Shown: positions 25,023 through 32,659 of the stretch, piece after piece | Position numbering within the stretch: the stretch's first letter is position 1 | Layout: each line of letters opens with the position of its first letter | Assembly: GCF_002214185.1 (NCBI RefSeq) | Contig: NZ_CP022161.1 | Location: forward strand, 8,377,486 to 8,441,485 | Length of the DNA stretch: 64,000 bases | From: Streptomyces capitiformicae | GTDB taxonomy: Bacteria; Actinomycetota; Actinomycetes; Streptomycetales; Streptomycetaceae | Direction: 5' to 3' | Notes under the pieces: model-generated | Told to the model about the DNA's origin: nothing | Databases searched by the model: none | The model's input: only the letters and a program-made list of their open reading frames with translations | Made by a program: the position numbers and the translations under genes

Positions 25023-25886
25023 GTGACCGAGATCGACACCTCGCCGCTGGTCCTGTATGGCCGGCGGCGTTCTGTTGCCCGACTGAAGGCCGGCGTGCTG
25101 TTGCTGGACCAGGGGCGGATCCGTCGCCGTATCCCCGTCTCGGCGATCGAACGGGTGGACGTGGGCGGCCCTCGGGCGTGTGAACTGACGGTCGTCCTGA
25201 CCGCCGGGACCCCGCCCGCCGTGACGTATGTTCTGCGGGCACGCAGCGCCCCGATGGTCCGGGAGTTCGCGGCGGCCGTGAGCCGGGCGCTGCCCGTGCG
25301 GGATGCCGAGGAGCCGCGTCACGACGGGGCGGGGCTGGTGTCGGAGGAGGTGGTCAAGCGGTGGTCGCCGAGTCCGGCGCACTGGGTGGCGACGGGCCTG
25401 CTGATCGTCTATCTGTTGGTGCCACTCATTCTCTGGGTCGCCGGAAGGACGACACCCTTCGTCCTGTGGCTGCTGGGCCCCTGGGTGGCCCTGCTCGGAC
25501 TGGGGAGCGTGATGGGTGGCTGGGAGGCGAAGGAGAAGGCCGCCGCGCTGCGCACCCGGGGGATCACGGTGGAGGGACGACTGGAGTACTCGTACGAGGA
25601 ACGCTCCGGGGAGGACACCGTCAAGAAGTACGTCTACTCCTTCGCCGACACGAGCGGTGAGGTCCATCAGCGCCATGGCACGCAGGGCGGCGGTGCCGAG
25701 CGGGTCGAGATCGTCTACGACCCCGCGGACCCGAAGGAGAACAACAAGGTCGGACGCGGTACGGCGGTGCGGCTGGCAGGGGCATGGCTGCTCGTCCTGC
25801 TCGTCGGGGTCCCGGCGGTGGTGGCCGGGGCGGCGTTCATGGTCGTGGGCGTGGTGGCCCTGTGCCCCTGGGCCGGGGCGGAATGA
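25023..25886 (+). CDS. DUF3592-type membrane protein
   Basis: About 287 residues. N-terminal soluble PH-like region (ARLKAGVLLLDQGRIRRRIP), two membrane helices around 120-165 (HWVATGLLIVYLLVPLILWV and VLWLLGPWVALLGLGSVMGG), a DUF3592 domain (GITVEGRLEYSYEE, EIVYDPADPKENN) and a final membrane helix (AGAWLLVLLVGVPAVVAGAA). The start is uncertain: GTG 25023 (VTEIDTSPLVLYG) or GTG 25005. Function unknown. Confidence 0.75.
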   Translation: MTEIDTSPLVLYGRRRSVARLKAGVLLLDQGRIRRRIPVSAIERVDVGGPRACELTVVLTAGTPPAVTYVLRARSAPMVREFAAAVSRALPVRDAEEPRHDGAGLVSEEVVKRWSPSPAHWVATGLLIVYLLVPLILWVAGRTTPFVLWLLGPWVALLGLGSVMGGWEAKEKAAALRTRGITVEGRLEYSYEERSGEDTVKKYVYSFADTSGEVHQRHGTQGGGAERVEIVYDPADPKENNKVGRGTAVRLAGAWLLVLLVGVPAVVAGAAFMVVGVVALCPWAGAE

Positions 25887-26014
25887 GGCCCACGGCGGAA
25901 AGCGGAATGAAGCCCCATGGCGAAGACGGGAATGCGACGCGGGTCGTGCGCTGTTGAGGCTGGCGGAAAGTTCAACAATCAACTAAAGTGAGCGTACGAC
26001 GAGGAGGTACCGAC

Positions 26015-26986
26015 ATGCCCGCAGTGACCGTCGAGAACCCGCTGGCCCTGCCCCGAGTGGTGGCGCCGGCCGACGCGGTGGCCCGTCCCGTGCTCGGTGT
26101 GACAACCGCGCCCAGTGGCTTCGAGGGTGAGGGTTTCCCGGTTCGCCGCGCGTTCGCCGGGATCCACTACCGCCACCTGGACCCGTTCATCATGATGGAC
26201 CAGATGGGTGAGGTGGAGTACGCGCCGGGAGAGCCGAAGGGCACGCCCTGGCACCCCCACCGCGGCTTCGAGACCGTGACCTACATCATCGACGGGATCT
26301 TCGACCACCAGGACAGCCAGGGCGGTGGCGGGACCATCACCAACGGCGACACCCAGTGGATGACGGCCGGTTCCGGCCTGCTCCACATCGAGGCGCCGCC
26401 GGAGTCCCTCGTCATGTCCGGCGGGCTCTTCCACGGCATCCAGCTCTGGGTGAACCTCCCGGCCAAGGACAAGATGATGGCCCCCAGGTACCAGGACATC
26501 CGCGGCGGCCAGGTCCAGCTCCTCACCACCCCCGACGGCGGCGCGCTCCTCCGCGTCATCGCCGGTGAGCTGGACGGCCACCAGGGGCCGGGCATCACCC
26601 ACACGCCGATCACCCTGCTCCACGCGACCGTGACGCCGGGCGCGGAGATCACGCTGCCGTGGCGCGAGGACTTCAACGCCCTCGCGTACGTCCTCGCCGG
26701 GCGCGGCACTGTCGGTGCGGACCGGCGGCCGATCCACATGGGACAGACGGCGGTCTTCGGCGCGGGCTCCTCGATCACCTTCCGCGCGGACGAGAAGCAG
26801 GACTCCAACGCGCCCGACCTGGAGATCGTGCTGCTGGGCGGAGAGCCGATCCGTGAGCCCATGGCCCACTACGGGCCGTTCGTCATGAACACCCGCGAGG
26901 AGCTGCAGCAGGCGTTCGAGGACTTCCAGAAGGGCCGGCTCGGGACGATCCCGGCGGTCCACGGGATGGCCGAGGGCGGTATCTGA
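26015..26986 (+). CDS. pirin family protein
   Basis: 323 residues, bicupin pirin. The N-terminal cupin holds the metal site in WHPHRGFETVTY (His80, His82) with later His and Glu ligands in GSGLLHIEAPPES; the C-terminal cupin starts near residue 185. Some pirins oxidise quercetin, others act as redox-responsive cofactors. ATG 26015 has a near-consensus gaggaggt 6 bases upstream. The short upstream region contains ttcaacaatcaac, a direct repeat of tcaac typical of MarR-type control, but this is only suggestive. The hairpin at 27072-27110 lies beyond its stop. Confidence 0.9.
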   Translation: MPAVTVENPLALPRVVAPADAVARPVLGVTTAPSGFEGEGFPVRRAFAGIHYRHLDPFIMMDQMGEVEYAPGEPKGTPWHPHRGFETVTYIIDGIFDHQDSQGGGGTITNGDTQWMTAGSGLLHIEAPPESLVMSGGLFHGIQLWVNLPAKDKMMAPRYQDIRGGQVQLLTTPDGGALLRVIAGELDGHQGPGITHTPITLLHATVTPGAEITLPWREDFNALAYVLAGRGTVGADRRPIHMGQTAVFGAGSSITFRADEKQDSNAPDLEIVLLGGEPIREPMAHYGPFVMNTREELQQAFEDFQKGRLGTIPAVHGMAEGGI

Positions 26987-27071
26987 GCCTGAGCGAGCCG
27001 AGGCTCCTGCCGGACCATGGGCGGGGGCCTCTTCGCTTCCGGCGGGTGCTTGAGTCCGGTACGGTGCGACG

Positions 27072-27110
27072 AGGCCCGAAGCCGCAACTTGGATTTGCGA
27101 CTTCGGGCCT
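27072..27110. terminator. hairpin between pirin gene and second BRO-N gene
   Basis: Arms aggcccgaagccgcaa (27072-27087) and ttgcgacttcgggcct (27095-27110), 16 bp with one mismatch, 7-base loop. It resembles the hairpin at 3560-3598 in position and inner sequence (gccgcaa/ttgcgac). Confidence 0.8.
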
Positions 27111-27154
27111 GTCTTACGAGGGCTGCACTGCGAGGTAGTGCGGGGTTCTACGGG

Positions 27155-28095
27155 TTACGGCAGCACGTACACCGGTGCCCCGTCCTCGGTGCAGCCCCTC
27201 TGCCGTACGCATCCCCGCTTCAGCAGCATCCGCAGGCAGTCGTTGACGCGCTCCTGCGACAGCCCCGTACGAGTGGAGATCTCCTCCAGGCGATAGCGGG
27301 CCTCACCGCGCACCAGCGCCGGGGCGAGACAGGCCGCGACCGCGTGGACATCCTCGGTGACGACCAGGTTCTTCGCCTTCCAGGTGGCGAGCAGGTCCTG
27401 GGGGGTGAGTTCCGGTTCTGGTTCCGGGGTCGAGTGGGAGCGGTTGGGGCGTCTGAGGGACTCGGCGATGTCCTGGAGGGCGTCGGCGATCCTGCTCTGG
27501 CTCTGGTTGAGCTGCTGCAGCAGATGGTTGCGGTCCTCCGTGAAGGCCGCGAGCATCTCGTCCGCCTCCAGGTTGCGTTGTTCGAGTCGCACGATCGCGT
27601 CGGCGACTTATTGGGGCATGACGTAGGCCGGGGGGCCGACGGCGGGGGTTTGGACGGGGGAGGGTTCGAGGGCGTAGGAGCCGTCGCGCTGGATGGTGGT
27701 GATGACGTCGGAGACCCACGCCTTGAAGGGTGCGCATTCCGGCTTGGTGCACCCGTTGACGAGCGCGACGAGGCCGCGCAGGTTCACCATCTTCATTGAC
27801 TTTTGCAGCCTGTGATCTGCAAGTTTGCGTGAGGTGTCTACTGTATAGACGCCTTGTGCAATCTCACTCAGAGGCTTCGTGCAATCTGGCGCAACGTGCC
27901 AGCCGAGAGCCTGACGCGTGTTTGCGTAGCCGAGATTCGAGGCCACGTCGGCCGCCACGAACCAGTGCTCCCCGTCCGGGGTCGTAAGCCTCCGCATGCG
28001 CGCCCCGTGGCCGCGAACACGAAGTCGTTGATGTCGATGGCGTCCGGTCGCCGTGCCGCCGATTCGTCGGGCGGCGTGTTGTTCTGCTCGTACAT
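27155..28095 (-). pseudogene. BRO-N antirepressor-like gene with frameshift and internal stop
   Basis: ATG 28095 has an excellent ggaggtga 6-7 bases upstream. Translation starts MYEQNNTPPDESAARRPDAI and INDFVFAATG. A shift near 28005 leads to ARMRRLTTPDGEHWFVAADV, then VALVNGCTKPECAPFKAWVS (BRO-N domain) to PPAYVMPQ, where a TAA (about 27605-27607) interrupts the frame. The same frame continues to VRLEQRNLEADEMLAAFTED, a coiled-coil-like segment and a winged-helix-like C-terminus (LEEISTRTGLSQERVNDCLR) ending GAPVYVLP at 27155. Full length would be about 313 residues. Two lesions indicate a pseudogene unless sequencing errors or recoding are involved. It is a paralogue of the shorter remnant at 3625-3996. 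Confidence 0.8.
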
Positions 28096-28194
28096 CGAGC
28101 ATCACCTCCGCCTCGGACGCTAGGCAGAGGGCGGAACAACTCGCGGGCATAGCAAGGATGTTCACCCTATAGTGGACAGCGGTATCGATTCTGT

Positions 28195-28247
28195 GACAAA
28201 GGGGGAGAGGGGCAGGTCCCCTCCGCCTGCCCCTCTCCCCCTTTGTC
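28195..28247. terminator. perfect 22-bp inverted repeat, likely bidirectional terminator
   Basis: Left arm 28195-28216 starts gacaaagggggagagg; right arm 28226-28247 ends tctccccctttgtc; 9-base loop. All 22 pairs are Watson-Crick. It sits between the BRO-N gene promoter region and the 3' end of the beta-helix pseudogene (stop about 28261). Confidence 0.8.
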
Positions 28248-28260
28248 GCTCGGCCGAACG

Positions 28261-28587
28261 TCAAAGCCTGCTGTTGTCGCCCTTGTTGACGATGGTGGCC
28301 TTCTCGCAGTTCTTCCAGGTGAGTTTGTTGGGGCCCGCTCCGTGTCGCGCCACTCGCTGAACATGGCGTACGTGCCCGACTTGGTGAAGGTGTTGCCGCT
28401 CACCGTGTTGTCGCTGCTGCGGTCCCGGATGCGTACGGGGTCGCCGGAGACGCCCCGGGTACTTCGCGGCCACGTCCGGCGCCGACCAGCTCGGCTCGGC
28501 CAGGGCACCCAGGATCAGCGCGCTGCCGACCGCGGTGGTGACGAAGGCCTTCGGTACGGAACGGGTACGCGGGGCGTGCGTACGCAT
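28261..28587 (-). pseudogene. remnant of a secreted beta-helix-type protein
   Basis: The start MRTHAPRTRSVPKAFVTTAV with ALILGALAEPSWSA is a clear signal peptide. After DVAAKYPG the frame must shift to continue as VSGDPVRIRDRSSDNTVSGN and TFTKSGTYAMFSEWRDTER, a right-handed beta-helix style rung. It then shifts back to GPNKLTWKNCEKATIVNKGD and stops. Two compensating lesions and a length of about 108 residues suggest an internally deleted polysaccharide lyase-like or other parallel beta-helix protein. Confidence 0.6.
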
Positions 28588-28738
28588 GGGGCAACTCCTC
28601 ATCAGGTTGGTCGGGTGGGTGGGGTGCGGCCGGGCCTCCCCCGTGGGGCCGGCCGTCGCGACAGCAACCGAGCCTGGGCCGTGGGATCTTGTCCGGCAAT
28701 GGCTTTCCGTGTCCGGGACAGACGGGCCGCTGTCCGGG

Positions 28739-28783
28739 CTGGTCGGCGGCTGGTCGGCGGCTGGTCGGCGGGCTGGTCGGCGG
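28739..28783 (+). repeat. four tandem 11-12-bp repeats
   Basis: ctggtcggcgg at 28739, 28750, 28761 (one extra g) and 28773, about 95 bases upstream of the HTH-membrane protein start. Probably replication slippage in its 5' region. Confidence 0.8.
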
Positions 28784-28876
28784 CTTGTCCGGGCGGTACG
28801 GGCGGTGCGGCTGGGGGCGCCCGACGTGGCCGGGACGAGGGTTGTCGGCCGCGACGGCCGGGATCACAATGACCGC

Positions 28877-29980
28877 ATGGCGATCACGGGGGACGGCGAG
28901 AACGCCGACAACAGTCACAACAGCGACAACAGCGAACGCAGTGGAAACACCGGGGGGTTAGAACCGGGCGGCGCACGCACCGCAGCGGAGTACGTCGTCC
29001 TGTTGCGGCGGCTCAAGGAGCACAGCGGGTTCACCTTCCGGCAGTTGGAGCAGAAGGCCGCCGAGCGGGGTGACGTCCTGGCCCGCAGCACCCTCGCGGA
29101 CGTACTGCGACGCGACGCGCTGCCCCGCGCGGAAGTCGTCGCCGCGCTCGTCCGGGCGTGCGGGGCCGGGAGGGACGAGTCCGCGTGGCTGGCGGCCAGG
29201 GAGCGGATCGCGTCCATGGGTGGGGCCGAGGGCGAGTCTTCGGATTCACCTGATTCACCTGATTCACCGGATTCTCCGGACTCCCCCGTGTCGTCCTCCG
29301 GCAGCTCCGACGCCTCCGGCAGCCGTATCCGTACCGCCTCCCTCGCCACCGTGGCCTCGCTCGGGACGGTCGCTCTGCTCGTCATCGGCGCGGTGGTGCT
29401 GTTGCCGCAGGACGGGGAGGCGCCGGCCACCGAGGGTGCGGGCGGCCAGGCGTCGGAGACGTCCACCCCGGTAGGACCCGGCCCCGCCCCCGGACTGTCC
29501 CGCATTCGCCCGGTGCGCGCCCCCGAACTGTGCCTGACCGAGGGGGAGGCGCGCGTCGAGAGCGGTGCGTCCAAGGTCGTGGCGGTACAGCGGCCGTGCA
29601 GCGAGGCCGTACCGCCGAAGACGTATCTGCTGAAGGCGGACGACGGGCTGTACCGCATCCAGTGGGACCACCCGGACCCGGCCAAGGGGAAGGGCTGCCT
29701 CACCCTCCTGACCGACGGGGAGTTCCGGCAGATGCTCGAACCTTGGAGCGACTGCCAGATCGGGGGATCTTCCCAACTCTTCCGTATCGAGCGGGCCGAG
29801 GGCACCGACGACGGCTGGCGACTGCGCCCCGAGCAGTCCGGCGACATGTGCGTCGGCATCCGCGGGAACGCCGACGAGGCGAACGCGGTGGCCGTGGCGG
29901 AGAACTGCGCGGAGAAGGGGACGGAGAAGGGGACGGATACGGTCGCCCCCGCGCAGGTGTTCCTCATCGGGCGAGGGTGA
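28877..29980 (+). CDS. helix-turn-helix membrane protein with extracellular lectin-like domain
   Basis: 367 residues. The N-terminal tail is Asn/Ser-rich. An XRE-like helix-turn-helix domain spans about 28-95 (LKEHSGFTFRQLEQKAAERG, STLADVLRRDALPRAEVVAA). An SDSPDSPDSP low-complexity linker follows, encoded by a 12-bp repeat around 29246-29282. Then come one membrane helix (LGTVALLVIGAVVLL) and an extracellular region of about 190 residues with paired cysteines resembling a ricin-type/beta-trefoil fold. The topology suggests a transmembrane sensor with a cytoplasmic DNA- or protein-binding head. ATG 28877 is chosen because the HTH starts shortly after; upstream codons look non-coding. Confidence 0.75.
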   Translation: MAITGDGENADNSHNSDNSERSGNTGGLEPGGARTAAEYVVLLRRLKEHSGFTFRQLEQKAAERGDVLARSTLADVLRRDALPRAEVVAALVRACGAGRDESAWLAARERIASMGGAEGESSDSPDSPDSPDSPDSPVSSSGSSDASGSRIRTASLATVASLGTVALLVIGAVVLLPQDGEAPATEGAGGQASETSTPVGPGPAPGLSRIRPVRAPELCLTEGEARVESGASKVVAVQRPCSEAVPPKTYLLKADDGLYRIQWDHPDPAKGKGCLTLLTDGEFRQMLEPWSDCQIGGSSQLFRIERAEGTDDGWRLRPEQSGDMCVGIRGNADEANAVAVAENCAEKGTEKGTDTVAPAQVFLIGRG

Positions 29981-30060
29981 CGGTCGGGCCATGGGCGCTG
30001 GAGGCGCGCAACTGCTCGCCGAGCTCGTGCGGCGCCAGATCCCCCTGGATGACCAACACC

Positions 30061-32388
30061 CTAGATGACCAATGCCCCGTCCGACCCGCCCGCCGGTGCC
30101 GCCTCCTGCAGCTCGAACCAGATGCTCTTGCCGTCGCCGCGCGGATCCACCCCCCAGGCGTCCGCGAGCATGTCCATGAGGACCAGGCCGCGGCCGGAAG
30201 AGGCCAGTTCGCCGGGGTGGCGCTTGTGCGGGAGGTCGTCGCTGGTGTCGGTCACCTCGATACGCATCCGGCGCTTGCCCCCTTCCCCGGTCATCTCGGC
30301 GACGAGCAGCGCGTCGGCGTCGGTGTGGACGAGGACGTTGGTGAGCATCTCGGAGACGAGGAGGACCGCGGAGTGGACCTGGTCGTCGCAGGTCCAGTCG
30401 TGCAGGAGCTCGCGGACCTGCTGGCGGGCCCCGGCGATGCGCTCGGGCTCGGCCTGGGCGACGGTCAGGGCGGTACGCCGTACGGGAGGCCGTACGACCG
30501 TGGTGTCGCCGCACCCGCAGCCCTCGCCCGCCCGGCACAGCAGCAGCATCGCGATGTCGTCCTCGCGCCGGTCGGCGAGCGGGCCGGGGGTGTGGTGCGA
30601 GGAGGGACCGTGCACGGCCTGGACCAGCACATCGGCCAGCGCCTCCAGCCGCCCCGGTTCCAGAAGGCCCGGCAACGGCTTCAGCCCACCGGACCTCATG
30701 CCACCGGATCCCAGGTCGTCGGATCCCAGGTCGTTGGAGCTCAGGCCGTCGGATCCCATGCCATCGGACCCCAGCCCGTCGCCCACGTTGCCGTTCGCGT
30801 CGTCGTTTGCGCTGCCGTCCCCGTCCTCCGCACTCGCGTCGAACCCCTCCAGGATTGTCCGGACGCGGCGCCAGCCCGTGTCGAGGTCGTGGCCGCCGGT
30901 CTCGATGAGGCCGTCGGTGCACAGGAGCATGGTCTCGCCGGGTTCCAGCACGAGCCGGGTGGTGGGGTAGTCGGCGTCGGGGTCGATGCCCAGCGGCAGG
31001 CCGCCCGCGGTCGTCCGGATCAGCACGGTGCCGTCGGCCATGCGGATCGCCGGGTCGAGGTGCCCGGCGCGGGCGATGTCCAGTACGCCGGTCACCGGGT
31101 CGACCTCGACGTACAGGCAGGTCGCGAAGCGCAGGTCGGTGAAGTCGGCGGCGGAGTCGTTGGTGACCCCGTGCAGGAAGCGCGAGGCGCGGGAGAGGAC
31201 GGCGTCGGGGCGGTGGCCCTCGGAGGCGTAGGCGCGCAGGGCGATGCGGAGCTGGCCCATGAGCCCGGCGGCGCGTACGTCGTGGCCCTGGACGTCGCCG
31301 ATGACCAGGGCGAAGCGGCCGCTCGGCAGGGCGATCATGTCGTACCAGTCGCCGCCGACCTGGAGTCCGCCGCCGGTGGGGACGTACCGCGCGGCGACGT
31401 TCATGCCGGGAATCTCGGGGCCGAGCGTGGGCAGCATCGTGCGCTGGAGTCCGTCGGTCAGCTCGCGTTCGGTCTCGGCGGCGCCCGCGCGGGACAGGGC
31501 CTGGGCGAGCATACGGGCGACGGTGGTCAGGACCGAGCGCTCGTCGGGCGTGAAGGTGACCGGATAGGTGAAGCCCGCCATCCACGCGCCCATGGTGCGG
31601 CCGGCGACGATCAGCGGCAGGAACGCCCAGGACTGGCGGCCGAACTGTTCGGCCAGCGGCCAGGAGGTGGGATAGCGGGCCTTGTACTCCTCGGGGGAGG
31701 AGAGGTAGACGGCGCGGCCGGTGCGGACCACCTCGGCAGCCGGGTAGTCCGTCTCCAAGGGCATGTGGAAGGCAGCCTCGTCGCCCTTCTTGTGCCCGTG
31801 GTGGCCTATGACGGTGAGGCGGTCGGCCTCCACCCCGAACACGGCGAGCCCGTCCGGGGAGATGCCCGGCATCGCCAGGCCCGCCGCTACCCGCAGCACT
31901 TCGTCCGTGGACCGCGCCTCGGCCAGCGCGCGCCCCGCGTCCAGCAGGAACGCCTCGCGTGAGCGCCGCCAGTCGCCGGTGACGGCGGGGGCGCGGGAGG
32001 CGGTCTTCGGCGAGGGCTCGGTGACCTCCTGGATGGTGCCGATCATCTCGACGGAGTCCCGGACCGGGTCGAACCTCGACTTGGATCGGCTGCGGAGCGT
32101 TCGGATCACCCGGCCCCGCTCGTCCATGACGCGGATCCGGACCTCGGCGATGGTGTCCTCGGCGCCCGCGAGCTGGACGACGGAGACGATCTCGTTCCAG
32201 TCGACGGGGTGGAGCCTCGCCCGGGCGTAGGCCTGGCTCAGCGTCGTCGGCTCCCCGGGCAGCCCCAGTAACCGGGCGGCTTCGGCGTCCACGGTGACGG
32301 CACCGGCAGCGCTGTCCCAGGTCCACAGCCCAGTCGCGAGGGCGGACAGGACGTCCTCCACGGTGGGTGGGGGCTCACCAGTGCGCAT
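30061..32388 (-). CDS. PP2C (SpoIIE-type) phosphatase with PAS, GAF and HATPase domains
   Basis: 775 residues, cytosolic. Order: PAS-like (about 10-125), GAF (about 145-300), SpoIIE/PP2C phosphatase (about 325 onward, GGDWYDMIALPSGRFALVIG and GDVQGHD metal-binding Asp, REDDIAMLLL end motif), and a C-terminal RsbW-like histidine-kinase-type ATPase (about 645-765, LVSEMLTNVLVHT N-box and SSGRGLVLMDMLA G-box). It probably acts on an anti-sigma-factor antagonist and also phosphorylates one, as in sigma-B-type partner switching. A Gly/Ser/Asp-rich insert (about residues 535-570) interrupts the phosphatase domain and is coded by 15-bp DNA repeats. Divergent from aspS. Confidence 0.9.
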   Translation of the reverse strand: MRTGEPPPTVEDVLSALATGLWTWDSAAGAVTVDAEAARLLGLPGEPTTLSQAYARARLHPVDWNEIVSVVQLAGAEDTIAEVRIRVMDERGRVIRTLRSRSKSRFDPVRDSVEMIGTIQEVTEPSPKTASRAPAVTGDWRRSREAFLLDAGRALAEARSTDEVLRVAAGLAMPGISPDGLAVFGVEADRLTVIGHHGHKKGDEAAFHMPLETDYPAAEVVRTGRAVYLSSPEEYKARYPTSWPLAEQFGRQSWAFLPLIVAGRTMGAWMAGFTYPVTFTPDERSVLTTVARMLAQALSRAGAAETERELTDGLQRTMLPTLGPEIPGMNVAARYVPTGGGLQVGGDWYDMIALPSGRFALVIGDVQGHDVRAAGLMGQLRIALRAYASEGHRPDAVLSRASRFLHGVTNDSAADFTDLRFATCLYVEVDPVTGVLDIARAGHLDPAIRMADGTVLIRTTAGGLPLGIDPDADYPTTRLVLEPGETMLLCTDGLIETGGHDLDTGWRRVRTILEGFDASAEDGDGSANDDANGNVGDGLGSDGMGSDGLSSNDLGSDDLGSGGMRSGGLKPLPGLLEPGRLEALADVLVQAVHGPSSHHTPGPLADRREDDIAMLLLCRAGEGCGCGDTTVVRPPVRRTALTVAQAEPERIAGARQQVRELLHDWTCDDQVHSAVLLVSEMLTNVLVHTDADALLVAEMTGEGGKRRMRIEVTDTSDDLPHKRHPGELASSGRGLVLMDMLADAWGVDPRGDGKSIWFELQEAAPAGGSDGALVI
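30691..30780 (-). repeat. six degenerate 15-bp repeats inside the PP2C gene
   Basis: Units resembling ggatcccaggtcgtc at 30691, 30706, 30721, 30736, 30751 and 30766. They stay in frame and encode a (D/S)GLGSD-type linker inside the phosphatase domain. Confidence 0.85.
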
Positions 32389-32603
32389 TGACCCACTCTA
32401 AGAACAGCTGATCGGACGGTGCCACCGAAGCGTAGTCGCTCCGCTGGGGGCGAGGTGGGGTTTTTGGGCGGTTGAGGGCTGTTGAGAATCCGCGGGTGCG
32501 TGGGGGTTCGTCGTGCCCACGCGGCGGAGCCGCACATCGATACAGCCCCGTGCCCCTTACGGGGCGCCCCGAGCGAGCCGGTCCCGGCCGGTACCCTGGT
32601 TTT

Positions 32604-32617
32604 GTTTCACGTGAAAC
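32604..32617. other. parS: parS chromosome-segregation site (perfect consensus)
   Basis: gtttcacgtgaaac, a perfect 14-bp palindrome identical to the Streptomyces parS consensus bound by ParB. It lies 43 bases upstream of the aspS start. parS sites cluster around oriC, so this supports an origin-proximal location. Confidence 0.9.
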
Positions 32618-32659
32618 ACAGCCCGGAATCCCCGATCAGCGAAGACTGGATGAACGACG

